Shown here piece after piece: positions 43,857 through 53,914 of a stretch of DNA of 64,000 nt (the stretch's first letter is position 1; each line of letters begins with the position of its first letter). Under the pieces are notes generated by a model. It was not told where the DNA came from and ran no database searches. It was given only the letters and a program-made list of their open reading frames with translations. The position numbers and the translations under genes are program-made. The DNA is taken from contig NZ_JAJEJR010000003.1 in the NCBI RefSeq assembly GCF_021390595.1, positions 806,001-870,000 on the forward strand, written 5' to 3'. This DNA is from Paraburkholderia sp. HP33-1. Its GTDB lineage: Bacteria; Pseudomonadota; Gammaproteobacteria; Burkholderiales; Burkholderiaceae.

Positions 43857-45140
43857 ATGTTCAAGTGGTTTAGCGAAATATCCGGCAGTGAACGACGCAC
43901 GTTCTGGGCGTGCTTCGGAGGATGGGCACTCGATTCACTCGATGTGCAGATGTTCAGTCTCGTGATTCCGGCCATCGTCGCGGAATGGTCGATCAGCCGC
44001 ACGCAAGCGGGACTGGTGAGCGGAGCCACGCTGGTGGCGTCCGCGCTTGGCGGGTGGGTGGCGGGCATGTTGTCCGACCGGCTCGGACGCGTCAAAACGC
44101 TGCAATGGACGGTCGCGTTCTTCTCCGTGTTCACGTTTCTCTGTGCGTTCGCGCAGAACTATCCACAGTTTCTGATCCTGAAGACCTTGCAGGGCTTCGG
44201 TTTTGGCGGAGAGTGGGCGGCTGGCGCCGTGCTGATGGCCGAAACGATTCGCAACGAGCATCGCGGCAAGGCGATGGGCAGCGTACAGAGCGCATGGGCC
44301 GTCGGTTGGGGAGCGGCGGTGCTCCTCTATGCGCTGATGTTCTCGGTGCTACCCGGCGCGTTGGCGTGGCGCGCGATGTTCGCGATCGGCATCCTGCCGG
44401 CGCTACTGATCCTCTATGTTCGACGTGGCGTGCAGGAGCCAGCGCCGCTCGCGCGCGTAGCGCATCAACAGGATGCACGGACATCTGGACCGGGCGTCGG
44501 CATCTTTTCTCCGCAAGTGCTGCGCATGACGCTCATTGGCGCATTACTCGGTGTCGGCGCGCATGGCGGATACTACGCGCTGATGACCTGGCTTCCGACG
44601 TTTCTGAAGACCGAACGCCATCTGTCCGTGCTCGGCACGGGAGGCTATCTCGCCGTTGTGATCGTCGCATTCTTTTGCGGGTGTCTCGCGAGCGCCCAAA
44701 TGCTCGACCGTATCGGGCGACGCAAGACCATCCTCCTGTTTGCCATCTGCTGCGTGCTGACTGTCGTCGCTTATCTGTTCCTGCCACTCGGCAACACTGC
44801 AATGCTGTTCTTCGGCTTTCCGCTCGGTTTCTTCGCAGCGGGGATTCCGGCGAGCATGGGCGCGCTGTTCACCGAGCTCTATCCGCGTGGCATCCGCGGC
44901 ACCGGCGTCGGCTTTTGCTATAACTTCGGCCGCGTCGTGTCGGCAGGCTTTCCGGTGCTCGTGGGCCACATGTCGGCGAACATGTCGCTCGGAACGGCCA
45001 TCGGCATCGATGCAGGGTTGGCTTACGCGATCGTGGTGCTGTCCGTACTGATGCTGCCGGAAACGCGCGGCCGCGCCCTCGGTGAAGTCGCGCCTGAAGC
45101 AGGGCATGCAGGCGGTCTGATGGAGGCGCACAGGCATTGA
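43857..45140 (+). CDS. MFS transporter, aromatic-acid/sialate:H+ symporter type
   Basis: The start at 43857 with GCAGGAG eight bases upstream is used; the longer frame overlaps gntR. The 427-residue carrier has WALDSLDVQMFSLVIPAIVA in TM1, MLSDRLGRVKTLQW in the 2-3 loop, KTLQGFGFGGEWAAGAVLMA in TM4 and a second-half MLDRIGRRKTILL. Substrate is unknown; similar carriers import aromatic or sugar acids. The next gene, a 2-pyrone-4,6-dicarboxylate-lactonase-like hydrolase, hints at an aromatic-derived or lactone substrate. Confidence 0.88.
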   Translation: MFKWFSEISGSERRTFWACFGGWALDSLDVQMFSLVIPAIVAEWSISRTQAGLVSGATLVASALGGWVAGMLSDRLGRVKTLQWTVAFFSVFTFLCAFAQNYPQFLILKTLQGFGFGGEWAAGAVLMAETIRNEHRGKAMGSVQSAWAVGWGAAVLLYALMFSVLPGALAWRAMFAIGILPALLILYVRRGVQEPAPLARVAHQQDARTSGPGVGIFSPQVLRMTLIGALLGVGAHGGYYALMTWLPTFLKTERHLSVLGTGGYLAVVIVAFFCGCLASAQMLDRIGRRKTILLFAICCVLTVVAYLFLPLGNTAMLFFGFPLGFFAAGIPASMGALFTELYPRGIRGTGVGFCYNFGRVVSAGFPVLVGHMSANMSLGTAIGIDAGLAYAIVVLSVLMLPETRGRALGEVAPEAGHAGGLMEAHRH

Positions 45141-45187
45141 AGAAGACCGTTGTCACGAGGTCGCTGAAGGATGATAGAGGAACATCA

Positions 45188-46063
45188 ATGATGGAGAAGC
45201 AGGGTCCGGACGCGAGTCAAACACTGGCGGTGCATCGTCCTTCCCTTATCGCGTCGATTGATGCGCATGCACATGTATTCGAGCGCGGCTTGTCGCTCGC
45301 CCGACAGCGCCGGTACGCACCCGACTACGATGCGCCGCTCGATACTTACCTGGCGCAACTGGATGAACACGGCGTGTCGCACGGTGTATTGGTGCAGCCC
45401 AGCTTTCTCGGCACCGATTGCAGTTATCTGCTCGACGCGTTACGTCGCGCGCCTGAACGGCTTCGCGGCGTCGCCGTCATCGAGCCGGACTGCGGACGTG
45501 ACACGTTGACGGCGATGGCGCGTGCGGGAATCGTCGGTATCCGGCTGAATCTGATCGGGCATGCCGATTTGCCATTGCATCGCTGGGCGAGCGCGCAAAC
45601 GCTCACGCATATCCGGGAACTTGGATGGCATGTCGAAGTGCACGCCGAAGCGGCACGTCTCGAGCGCATTGTCCGACCGCTTCTGGATGAAGGCATGAAC
45701 GTCGTGGTCGATCATTTCGGCAGGCCTGACCCGACTCAAGGCATAGATGATCCGGGCTTTCGCCGTCTTCTCGAACTTGGGGACACACAGCGCGTGTGGG
45801 TGAAGGTATCGGCTGCCTATCGAAACTGGCAGAATCCGGGGCATGACCACGATCATGTGCACGGGGCGGTTAAGCTTCTGACGAAGGCATTCAGCGTGGA
45901 CCGTCTGATGTGGGGCAGCGACTGGCCCCATACGCAATTCGAGACACAGGTGAATTTTGCGCGCACGCTCGACCTGCTGCATGCGATTCTTCCTGATCAA
46001 AACGAGCGCCGGGCGATAATCGCGGACACGCCCGCGAAGCTTTACATGTTTGATGTCATGTGA
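45188..46063 (+). CDS. Amidohydrolase-fold lactonase (LigI-like)
   Basis: A 291-residue TIM-barrel hydrolase of the amidohydrolase_2 group. The metal site is shown by DAHAHVFE near residue 27 and the strand-6 to -8 text VVVDHFGRPDP, VKVSAAYR and LMWGSDWPHTQFE, which carries the catalytic Asp. The order is that of 2-pyrone-4,6-dicarboxylate lactonase. The exact substrate is uncertain. The ATG at 45188 follows AGAGGAAC; a longer frame overlaps the transporter stop. It is probably cotranscribed with the transporter 47 bases upstream. Confidence 0.82.
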   Translation: MMEKQGPDASQTLAVHRPSLIASIDAHAHVFERGLSLARQRRYAPDYDAPLDTYLAQLDEHGVSHGVLVQPSFLGTDCSYLLDALRRAPERLRGVAVIEPDCGRDTLTAMARAGIVGIRLNLIGHADLPLHRWASAQTLTHIRELGWHVEVHAEAARLERIVRPLLDEGMNVVVDHFGRPDPTQGIDDPGFRRLLELGDTQRVWVKVSAAYRNWQNPGHDHDHVHGAVKLLTKAFSVDRLMWGSDWPHTQFETQVNFARTLDLLHAILPDQNERRAIIADTPAKLYMFDVM

Positions 46064-46230
46064 GTTTGTTGGGGTCTACGATGTGCTGGGCCGACGGATG
46101 ATTCAACATGACCGCTCTGGACGGCGATCGCATCTGTTGGAAAAGATGGCCGCCCTGTCGTTTGTGGTCGACGAGATCCGGAAGGGCGCACGACCGGATT
46201 CGAAACAATAAAAAAACTGAGAGATAACAA

Positions 46231-48120
46231 ATGGAGCAGCCATCCGAGGGACCAACTCCGGGGTATAGGGCAACTGTCGGCAAGCTACCATCGTTTCGCT
46301 GGACCAGGGACGTCGGGGTGTTAATGCTGGCACTCGCGGTGACGACAGTCGCGTGTCTTGCGAGCGGGATACTCAAGACCATGGCTGGCGAAATCGCGCC
46401 TATCTGGTTGACCAATGCAGTCCTGCTTGCACAAATGATGGTGGCGCCGCCGAGGCAGCGACATTGGGTGTTTGCCGGCGGTGTGCTCGGCAATCTCGCT
46501 GCCAATCTATTGTTTGGAGAAAGCCTGCGGGTGGCTTTCTCCTATTCGTCCGCCGATATCCTCGAGGTATTAGTGGCGTTTTTGTTTGCCCCAGGTATCT
46601 CGACCGTCGCCGAACTGATTCGTCCGAGGGCGCTCGTCCGATTTCTGACCGGTGGCGTCCTGGTCGCGCCCATCGCGTCCGGGCTGGTTGCGACGACCCT
46701 GCTGCGTGGTCAACTGACCGGGTACCAGCTACCGAATCTGGCCAACTGGTTCGTCTCAGATGCCCTGAGTCTCGCCATTTTCACGCCGGCGGCCGTAGTC
46801 GTGTGGACCGGGGAAGTGACCCATCTTCTGCGTGCCGACCGCCGCTGGAAAACAGCTTTTCTGCTGCTTCTGGTTTGTGTCGTCACGGCAGGCGTATTCG
46901 GGCAAAGCCGCTTCGAACTGCTGTACTGGGCGCTCCCGCCGATCGTGCTGCTCGCCTTTCTCGCCGACCTCGCCGGTGTACTGGTTGGTTTGCTGCTGTG
47001 CCTGACCATCGCGGTGTCGTTCACGATGCACGGGTCAGGACCGCTCTGGATGCTTCCCTATCAAAGCATGCAGGGCCGCATCTTCGCGCTGCAGCTTTTC
47101 CTTGTGGCCGCGCTTGGCATCGCGTTACCTATCAGCGCGACCCAGGCCCAACGGAACCGCCTCATCGCGCTACTTCGTGAGGGTGAGCGGCGATATCGAA
47201 TTCTCGCGGAGAACGCGACCGATATCGTCATGAGCATGACCCTCGACGGCACGCTCACCTACGTTTCGCCGCGTGCGACTGCGGTGATAGGGATTGCCCC
47301 CGACGGCCTCATCGGGACGCGTTATCCGGACCTCGTTCTGTCCGACGACCGCCATGCACTGGCCATGGTCATTGAGAACCTGGGAACGGGCGCGACCGAG
47401 GCATACCAGGTCAGTCGCTTCCGGCGTCCGGATGGCCGTGTCCTGTGGATGGAAACGTACCTTCGCCCCGTCATTAACGCGTTTTCCGGCAAACCGGAGG
47501 CGCTCACGGCCACAGCGCATGACATAACGGAGCGCAAAGTGGCGGAGCAACGCCTCGCAGATGAGCGAGTAGAACTGCACGGACTCGCCTTCCGCGACGG
47601 CCTGACAGGTCTGTTCAACCGTCGGCACTTCGACCGCGAACTGGCATTCCAATGGAGAAAGGAGGCCCGGACCGACCAGCGCGGTTTCGTGGCGGTTGTG
47701 ATGGCCGATGTCGACGCCTACAAAAGCTACAACGATCACTACGGCCACCGGGCTGGCGATGAGTGTCTGCGCGCGATTGCGCAGACTATCGCCTCTTCGG
47801 CCAGACGTCCCTCAGACGTAGTGGCCCGCTACGGGGGCGAAGAATTCGGATTGATTCTGAAGGAAACCGACCAGCAGGGCGCGCTGGTAGTCGCCGAGCG
47901 CATCCGGCAGGGTGTTGAAAATCTGCGGATTCCCCACGCGGCAAGCGGCACTGGCATTGTCACCGTCAGCCTTGGCGTTGCGGTGCAACGAGCAGCCGAT
48001 GGCGGCGATGGAAGCGGTCTGGTGGAGGCGGCTGACCGGGCGCTTTATACCGCCAAACGGCGCGGGCGGAACCAGACCTGCGTGGCGCACCCCGATGGCG
48101 TTGACGGTGCCTATGGCTAG
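46231..48120 (+). CDS. MASE1-PAS-GGDEF diguanylate cyclase
   Basis: Makes c-di-GMP. The 629-residue product has eight or so transmembrane helices of the MASE1 sensor (residues about 25-300), a PAS domain with PAC motif (about 315-440: RILAENATDIVMSMTLDGTL, FRRPDGRVLWMETYL) and a GGDEF domain (about 455-610). The active site is GGEEF, and the inhibitory RxxD site lies five residues before it (RPSD-VVARY-GGEEF), so product feedback is expected. No EAL domain is present. Upstream, about 170 non-coding bases separate it from the lactonase; GAGAG-like bases precede the ATG. It stands alone. Confidence 0.93.
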   Translation: MEQPSEGPTPGYRATVGKLPSFRWTRDVGVLMLALAVTTVACLASGILKTMAGEIAPIWLTNAVLLAQMMVAPPRQRHWVFAGGVLGNLAANLLFGESLRVAFSYSSADILEVLVAFLFAPGISTVAELIRPRALVRFLTGGVLVAPIASGLVATTLLRGQLTGYQLPNLANWFVSDALSLAIFTPAAVVVWTGEVTHLLRADRRWKTAFLLLLVCVVTAGVFGQSRFELLYWALPPIVLLAFLADLAGVLVGLLLCLTIAVSFTMHGSGPLWMLPYQSMQGRIFALQLFLVAALGIALPISATQAQRNRLIALLREGERRYRILAENATDIVMSMTLDGTLTYVSPRATAVIGIAPDGLIGTRYPDLVLSDDRHALAMVIENLGTGATEAYQVSRFRRPDGRVLWMETYLRPVINAFSGKPEALTATAHDITERKVAEQRLADERVELHGLAFRDGLTGLFNRRHFDRELAFQWRKEARTDQRGFVAVVMADVDAYKSYNDHYGHRAGDECLRAIAQTIASSARRPSDVVARYGGEEFGLILKETDQQGALVVAERIRQGVENLRIPHAASGTGIVTVSLGVAVQRAADGGDGSGLVEAADRALYTAKRRGRNQTCVAHPDGVDGAYG

Positions 48121-48277
48121 TCTCAACGCCGCGTGAATTGTCGGCCCGCGATTTTTGATCGAAGGCGCAGCGCATGCACGCACACACTGCGCCCGAGCGC
48201 ATCATCACAAGCGCGGCACCGCCGCCATGGCGATCCTGAAGTTGCCGCGCGTATCGTCAACGGCCTGATCGCGCGCT

Positions 48278-48514
48278 TCATAACGTTGCTGGACGACGCC
48301 GTTCTTGCCGAAGCCGGGGATCATCGGCGAGCACGACGAGTTCGGCCTCTTTCGCAGCGCTAACCAGCGAAGTGCTTTTTGCTCCATATTGCGCGGCCAC
48401 TTTTTCCGCGCCTTCAAGCTTGCGGCCGGTGACTTCGACCTTGTGACCGGGAGCGGTCAACTGCTTGACCATTGCCGTGCCGACATTCCCATACCCGACC
48501 ACCGTGATTTGCAC
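48278..48514 (-). pseudogene. 5' fragment of an NADPH-binding reductase (F420-reductase-like)
   Basis: Residues 1-60 read MQITVVGYGNVGTAMVKQL, KVEVTGRKLEGAEKVAAQYG and AAKEAELVVLA, the Rossmann start of the NADPH-dependent F420 reductase/YdjM-like family. After VVLA the conserved text ends and the frame closes in unrelated residues (DDPRLRQERRRPATL). About two thirds of the gene are missing. Confidence 0.65.
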
Positions 48515-48755
48515 TTCGCTTCTCCTTGTTGAGTTTCCGTGGAGAAGAATTTACGTGAGGTGTCCGGTACGATCAATGCCGGGGATGTTGACAGTGTGTT
48601 GACGTCGAAGCAGGTCGCATTACCCCTTGTGGATCATGTGCGCTTTCGATGCCGGACAGGAAGTAGCGGCGCGCGGTGGCCTTGTCACGCCGGGCGCTTG
48701 CGACGGCGAAATGCCTTTTCAAACAGCGGCAGCAACCTGTTCAGGGCGATCCGCA

Positions 48756-51131
48756 TCAGGTCCGTTGCAGAACGACAACTGCACATGCGGGCAGGACCAC
48801 GTTCAATGCGTCGCCCGTTGAGCGCAATTGGGCTGTGCCATTGCTGACATTCTGGCCGCCGTACTCGATCGCGTCACTGTTGAATACCTCGCGCCAAGAG
48901 GTATTGCGAAGACGATCCCCGGTTAGCCAATAGCCAGATTCATACGGCGCGTTGCCGAGTGAACCGATCACCAGAAACTCGCCGGCGTCGTCCCAGCGGT
49001 GAAACGCGATGATGCGATTGATGTCATGGATGACCGAGACCTCGATGCTTCTCGAACGGAACGCGCCGTGCTTGACGCTGAGCCCAACGAGCGCGGTGTA
49101 AAAGGCGAAAAGCCGTGTGCCGGAGCCCGCCGCGAGGCCGGCGATGTCTTCCCTGTTGTCGAGGAAGTCGTTATAGCGATAGGGCTTCGCCGCGCCCACT
49201 TCCTCTCCCATGAAGAACATCGGCGTTCCCGCGGACAGCAGCGTCATGGCCGCCGCGAAGCGGACGCGCGCCTCGGCCCACACCCGTGTGGCGCCGATCA
49301 GAGGCGCACCATTGACTGCCGTCACGATCGTGCGGGCTGAGCCGTCCCGATTGCCGACGTCGTCATGGGATTCGTTGTACACGACTTTGGCGGTCCCGCT
49401 CGCCCCGAGCGCGCCGGCAAATGATGTCATTGAAAGAGGGCGATCGTCTCCGTATCCGGCCATTTTCACTAGCTGTGCCTGTGGGCCGTCCTTGAATTCC
49501 ACCAGATTATGGTGAAAATCGGCGAACCAGGTCGCGTCGAATCCAAGGCCGTTACCTGCGAGGCTAGGCTCGGTCAATGCGGACCAGCCGGAGTAATCCT
49601 CGGCGCAAAGAAACAGGTTTGGCTTGATGAGCCGCATGGTTCGGGTCCACTGTTTCAGAAACTTGACGCCGAAGGCTGCGGCGCGGCCAGCGGGTTGTCC
49701 GTTTGCGTGCAGAGTAGGGTACTGGTGGATCGAACTGGTTTGATCGAGCCGGAATCCGTCGACGTGGCAGACTGAAACCAGAAACGCCGCGCTTGAAATG
49801 AAGAGTTGCCGAACCGCCTCCACATCGAAGCGCGGCGCCCAGCCTGACGACAGGTTATCGATGTAGCCGCCGCTCGGATTCGCGTAGTCGGCTGGATTGC
49901 CCTCGTACCAGTAGTAGATGTTTCGCGTGGGATCGTTTGAATCGTAGGCCCACTCGGCCCGCTCGGCGTCCGCATCCAGATGGTTGTAGCAGACGTCGAG
50001 AATGACCGCGATGCCCTGGCGATGGCAGGCCTTGACGAATTTCTTGATGCGGTCCGTGCCGCCTGCGGCCTGATCTATCGCGAAGAAATGGGATGTCCCG
50101 TAGCCCCAGTTGGCTTCCTTGTCGAACTCGGCGATGGGAAGCAGTTCGACTGCGTTAACGCCCACGCTGACAAGATGGTCCACGAACGCGGCGGCGTCAT
50201 CAAGCGTGCCCGGCCCTGCATGAGCGAAACCTAATGCGCCTACATGCAACTCGTAAATCACAAGATCTTCGATACGGTTAGGCAATGGCCGGGTTTCATC
50301 GAACTCGTCGGCCCAGAAGCGGCCAGCCTCCACTTCACCAGCAGGACCGCTGGTAACCCTGGACGGATCACACACCACAGAGCAGCTCTTGGGGCCGTCG
50401 AGCGCTTGCGGCGGTCCCGCATAGTGCGCGCCTTGCGGGTCGAAATCGCCTGCGCCGATCTGCATGAGCGACCAGATATCGCTGCGAAACGCGTTGGTCC
50501 CGTCGTCCTTTACGATCTCAAACATGTATGGCCGGCCGACGAGTGCTTCGAATGACTGGAGAGAGGGCGAGGTAACTGATCCGACACGCCAAATTCCGCC
50601 GTCCTCTTTTTCCATCGCTATGGTATTAAGCGCACCGGTGCCGTCGTCGGATACGTACCCGGTTTTGGGATCGGCGAGCACCAGGGATACGTTACGGGCG
50701 TTGGGTGCCCATGCCGAGAAAACTATACCGTCGGCGGTATCCGCACGCTGTTGCCGTTGGACACCGAGCAGGTCGCACCACGTGAGGCGGTAGATTTGCG
50801 TTGACTGCCTGACGTCCAGCGCGAACGAAAGTACCCGGTCGGTGCAGCTCTCGTCGTCGACTTCGGCAGCGATCGCCCACACATCATCGCCGGCTGGTCC
50901 GTCAGCTTTGGCTCCCCAGCGGAACGTCGATCCCACCGATTCAGGCGCGAACTCGACCGTGGCTTGCCAGTACTTCGCGCCTGCGGCCGCCTGCACTTCG
51001 ACCATGTTCGTGCAGGTCCAGTTAGCCGACGGCACGCCATGCTGATCCCAGCTTCCCCATAAGCGGACGGCGCTGAACCTGATGTCGGCGCGTCCCGGGT
51101 GATACTCGAAGGTTACGGTCTGCGTCCTCAT
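48756..51131 (-). CDS. GH13 alpha-glucan enzyme (branching/debranching type)
   Basis: The start at 51131 (MRTQTVTFEYHPGR) gives 791 residues; the upstream extension overlaps the patatin-like gene. Residues about 1-120 and 125-270 form one or two CBM48-like domains; residues about 285-690 the GH13 barrel. Conserved regions are complete: VILDVCYNH (I), GFRLDQTSSIH with nucleophile Asp463 (II), LFLCAEDY with acid Glu511 (III) and NESHDD with Asp590 (IV). The region-II spacing and the CBM48 start recall branching enzymes and trehalohydrolases; the exact reaction is not fixed. No other glycogen gene is adjacent. A beta-domain closes the protein. Confidence 0.85.
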   Translation of the reverse strand: MRTQTVTFEYHPGRADIRFSAVRLWGSWDQHGVPSANWTCTNMVEVQAAAGAKYWQATVEFAPESVGSTFRWGAKADGPAGDDVWAIAAEVDDESCTDRVLSFALDVRQSTQIYRLTWCDLLGVQRQQRADTADGIVFSAWAPNARNVSLVLADPKTGYVSDDGTGALNTIAMEKEDGGIWRVGSVTSPSLQSFEALVGRPYMFEIVKDDGTNAFRSDIWSLMQIGAGDFDPQGAHYAGPPQALDGPKSCSVVCDPSRVTSGPAGEVEAGRFWADEFDETRPLPNRIEDLVIYELHVGALGFAHAGPGTLDDAAAFVDHLVSVGVNAVELLPIAEFDKEANWGYGTSHFFAIDQAAGGTDRIKKFVKACHRQGIAVILDVCYNHLDADAERAEWAYDSNDPTRNIYYWYEGNPADYANPSGGYIDNLSSGWAPRFDVEAVRQLFISSAAFLVSVCHVDGFRLDQTSSIHQYPTLHANGQPAGRAAAFGVKFLKQWTRTMRLIKPNLFLCAEDYSGWSALTEPSLAGNGLGFDATWFADFHHNLVEFKDGPQAQLVKMAGYGDDRPLSMTSFAGALGASGTAKVVYNESHDDVGNRDGSARTIVTAVNGAPLIGATRVWAEARVRFAAAMTLLSAGTPMFFMGEEVGAAKPYRYNDFLDNREDIAGLAAGSGTRLFAFYTALVGLSVKHGAFRSRSIEVSVIHDINRIIAFHRWDDAGEFLVIGSLGNAPYESGYWLTGDRLRNTSWREVFNSDAIEYGGQNVSNGTAQLRSTGDALNVVLPACAVVVLQRT

Positions 51132-51186
51132 CTCAATGCCTGCCTGACGGGCCAACAGAACACACGCCGATCTGATTTGCGGGTCG

Positions 51187-52224
51187 CTAGTCTTTATTGC
51201 GCAACCGCTTGAACAGGGCATCGCCGCGTACCCGAGCACCTTCGAAAACATCCTCGCGCTCGACGAAAAAGTTGAAATAGCCAGCCGGGGTAGGCGGTTC
51301 GATCTCGTGCAGTTCGACGATTTTGAACTTTGAATTCGTGATGAAGCCGTCACGAATGAGTTGGTTAATCCGCTTCATCGCATCGACTTCCGCTTTGTAG
51401 CCTACTGAGAACCACATTTCACATTGCCAGTCCTGCACATCGAACCAGCTGCGTGGCAGTCGTGCGTTCAGCCATCCGTCGGCAAGCGGGCGCACAACGA
51501 TCACGCAGCGGAAATTGTGGAGCTCCGAAACAATGCACGATCGGTGATAAGCGCCGTCCATCTGGCCGCCCGGCAAGCCGCCAAAACCGTAGAGCGAGAG
51601 CCAGAGAGCGGACTTGACGGCTTGCGCCGTGACAGGAAGGATAGGGGAGTCGAATTTTCCTTCGGGCGCGTATCGTATGTCAGTAGGATGAGGTTTCGGC
51701 GGAATTGGAATGGCACTGTGCGGGTCCATGCGCTTACGCGCCGCGTCGTTTCCATAGAGCACACCGTTGCCTGAGATGGGATCGTATGCGTTGAACACCA
51801 CGCCCGTGCCGCTCGAGTTGAAGATTTCCACCACATGCTCGATCACTTTGTCGGGCCTTGCAGGTATGTACTGTTGGGCAGGCAGCAGGCGATCGGCGAA
51901 GATGTCGACGATGCTTTCACTGAACGACGGAGGAGTCAGAAGTCTCTGGAACGCATCGCTATAGGCGGTTTTGAAAACTCCGGGATAACCAAACAGCGCG
52001 ATTTGCAGTTGCGCATAGGGATTGTCTGCAATGCCCGGAGTGATCAAGCCGTCGCGGAGATCCTTCTCGCCGCTCAGGTAATTGGCAAGAACGAGTATCT
52101 GACCGCTGGTGGCAGTGACGAGGTCGGGGCGGAAATCATTGTCGACGGCGGCTTGCAGAAATCCGGCACCGTGCGCGTTGAACCCGCCGAGACCGGCTAG
52201 AGCGAACGCTGTGTCATTGGTCAT
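51187..52224 (-). CDS. Patatin-like protein with an atypical nucleophile elbow
   Basis: The ATG at 52224 has AGGAG five bases upstream. The 345-residue product begins FALAGLGGFNAHGAGFLQAA, a patatin-type oxyanion loop, then VTATSGQILV (Ser40) and later GGQMDGAYHRS (Asp223), the expected Ser/Asp dyad order. The classical G-x-S-x-G elbow is here A-T-S-G-Q, lacking the first Gly, so lipase activity is uncertain. Part of the C-terminus (EIFNSSGTGVVFNAYDPISG) matches uncharacterised patatin relatives. It lies 55 bases before the GH13 gene on the same strand, which may be chance. Confidence 0.7.
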   Translation of the reverse strand: MTNDTAFALAGLGGFNAHGAGFLQAAVDNDFRPDLVTATSGQILVLANYLSGEKDLRDGLITPGIADNPYAQLQIALFGYPGVFKTAYSDAFQRLLTPPSFSESIVDIFADRLLPAQQYIPARPDKVIEHVVEIFNSSGTGVVFNAYDPISGNGVLYGNDAARKRMDPHSAIPIPPKPHPTDIRYAPEGKFDSPILPVTAQAVKSALWLSLYGFGGLPGGQMDGAYHRSCIVSELHNFRCVIVVRPLADGWLNARLPRSWFDVQDWQCEMWFSVGYKAEVDAMKRINQLIRDGFITNSKFKIVELHEIEPPTPAGYFNFFVEREDVFEGARVRGDALFKRLRNKD

Positions 52225-52687
52225 GCGAACTCCTACGAGCAAACAGCACGCGCGAGTCTTCGAACCGCGGAGTAGCGCCGAGGCGTTGGTATTGGGAGCG
52301 GGGCAAATAACAAGTGCTATGCCACGTGGGCGATCAATTGGGATGATAGTCCGTCGTATGAGTCGGCAAAGGGCGCTGTATGGATGCTCTGCGGACATAA
52401 CCAAAGCGAATTGCGCCAGCTATTCCACGCCCGTTTGATCGAAGCTTGCTGGACTTCGTCAGCTACGCGCCGCCAACGGAGCATAAAGCCTATGTCTCGC
52501 TCGATACGGGCAAGGTCTATTGGACTTCTGATCTGCTGATGTACGAGGTCTGCCAAGGTAGCCACGTCGGATCGCGAGCAATGGTCATGCAGCAGAAGAC
52601 GCAACGACCGGGTGCCATTTTTTGCCCGCCTACCGAATTTGCACCACAACCCTCGGATGAAGACCAGGCCGCCACAGGCCACCGGGA
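52225..52687. other. Intergenic region with a possible small gene remnant
   Basis: Around 52440-52540 the plus strand reads LDFVSYAPPTEHKAYVSLDT and GKVYWTSD, resembling the start of UPF0158-like small proteins, but it lacks a start and family-like continuation. Otherwise no gene is seen. Confidence 0.35.
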
Positions 52688-53473
52688 CTAACTGACGAAC
52701 GGCAGCTTCTCATTGCGCGCGGTTGCGAGCATCGACAGCGTGATCTTGCGCACTTCCAGCTTGCTTTGCGTGATGTGGGCGCGCAACAGGATGCCTGCTT
52801 CGCCGAACTTGCCGCGATCGATGAGGTTGAGCATCTTCGAATGCTCGTCATAGGTCGCGCTCGTGCGATGCGCCTTGAGAAAATCCAGCCGCCGCACGAT
52901 GCGGATGCGCTCAGTCACCTCGTTATGCACGCGCAGCATTTCATTGTTGCCGGCGGCACTTACGAGACCGCGATGAAAGCCCTCGTCCAGCGCGAACATC
53001 GTGGCCGGATTGCTTTCGCGGTCGCCCTCGTCGACGCACCATATGGCCCGCAGCTCGTTCATGACGTCGTGGGGAGCGCCGGAGAGCCGCTCGATCGCCG
53101 CCAGCTCGAGTACGATGCGCAGGTCATAGAGCTGGTCGAGCCGATTGAAGTCGATCTCGCAAACTTTCCAGCCACGCCGGAATCCCACCTCGAGATACCC
53201 TTCGCGCAGCAGACGGAACAGCGCGTCGCGCATAGGTGTGCGAGATACGCCGTAGTGCTGGGCAATGTCGTTTTCGGAAAAGCGGTCGCCAGGAAACAGT
53301 CGAAAGTTGAAGATGTCCTGCTTGATCAGCAGATACACCTGTTCTGCAAGCGGGTTCGCGCTATAGGCCACCTTCGTGCCAGATGCTGCTGAGGTATCGG
53401 CGTCCACTTCGGGCAAGTCGTCCATGAGTTGACTGTAGAAAACGTCGAGAGTTTTGCGGCGCATCGTTGCCAT
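52688..53473 (-). CDS. GntR-family regulator (FadR/FCD type)
   Basis: The 261-residue protein has a winged helix around residues 40-110 (LAEQVYLLIKQDIFNFRLFP, DIAQHYGVSRTPMRDALFRL) and an all-helical FCD ligand domain (LRIVLELAAIERLSG, ALDEGFHRGLVSAAGNNEML, RTSATYDEHSKMLNLIDRG) with His residues placed to bind a metal and acid ligand. It lies 36 bases after the last enzyme gene of the ureide operon, on the same strand, and is its likely regulator. Confidence 0.88.
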   Translation of the reverse strand: MATMRRKTLDVFYSQLMDDLPEVDADTSAASGTKVAYSANPLAEQVYLLIKQDIFNFRLFPGDRFSENDIAQHYGVSRTPMRDALFRLLREGYLEVGFRRGWKVCEIDFNRLDQLYDLRIVLELAAIERLSGAPHDVMNELRAIWCVDEGDRESNPATMFALDEGFHRGLVSAAGNNEMLRVHNEVTERIRIVRRLDFLKAHRTSATYDEHSKMLNLIDRGKFGEAGILLRAHITQSKLEVRKITLSMLATARNEKLPFVS

Positions 53474-53509
53474 GTCGGGCGACGAAGGCCGGTTCCTTAT
53501 TATCGGCCC

Positions 53510-53914
53510 TTAGACGGGCTCGATGAGGCTTACGTGAGCAGCGACGATCGCCCAGCCGCCAAACGCATCGTTGGGTTCGCGCAGGCGCGCCCAGGTCTGC
53601 ATCTGGCGGCCCGTCAAAGGTGTTGCGTCGCTCGTGAACTCGGTGCTCACCGTTGCGTAGTCGGCGCCGAACGTCGTCACCACGGTGCGATGCAACCGCC
53701 GCGAGCGTGGTACCGGTGCGCACGTCTCCCGCCAGCGGCGGACGGCCTCGCCACCATGCTGGATCTCGGCAATGCCGTAGCGTACGGTCTCGGGCGCATC
53801 CCAGAAGAGTGCATTCATCGTATCGACGTCGTTGTCGATCAGCGCGCACTCATATGCCTCGAAAGCCGCTTCCACCTGCGCAACGACCTCGGGACGGTTC
53901 AGTTCCAGCGCCAT
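53510..53914 (-). CDS. AtzH-like/HpxZ (DUF3225) protein
   Basis: A 134-residue cystatin-like-fold protein: [60 protein letters not shown] and the final GWAIVAAHVSLIEPV. Relatives sit with AtzE/AtzF or oxalurate (Hpx) genes; AtzH was reported as a decarboxylating enzyme that yields allophanate in cyanurate catabolism, which I recall without being able to check. The start shares one base with the stop of the upstream hydrolase (TGATG), so translation is coupled. A longer frame exists but overlaps that gene. Confidence 0.8.
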   Translation of the reverse strand: MALELNRPEVVAQVEAAFEAYECALIDNDVDTMNALFWDAPETVRYGIAEIQHGGEAVRRWRETCAPVPRSRRLHRTVVTTFGADYATVSTEFTSDATPLTGRQMQTWARLREPNDAFGGWAIVAAHVSLIEPV

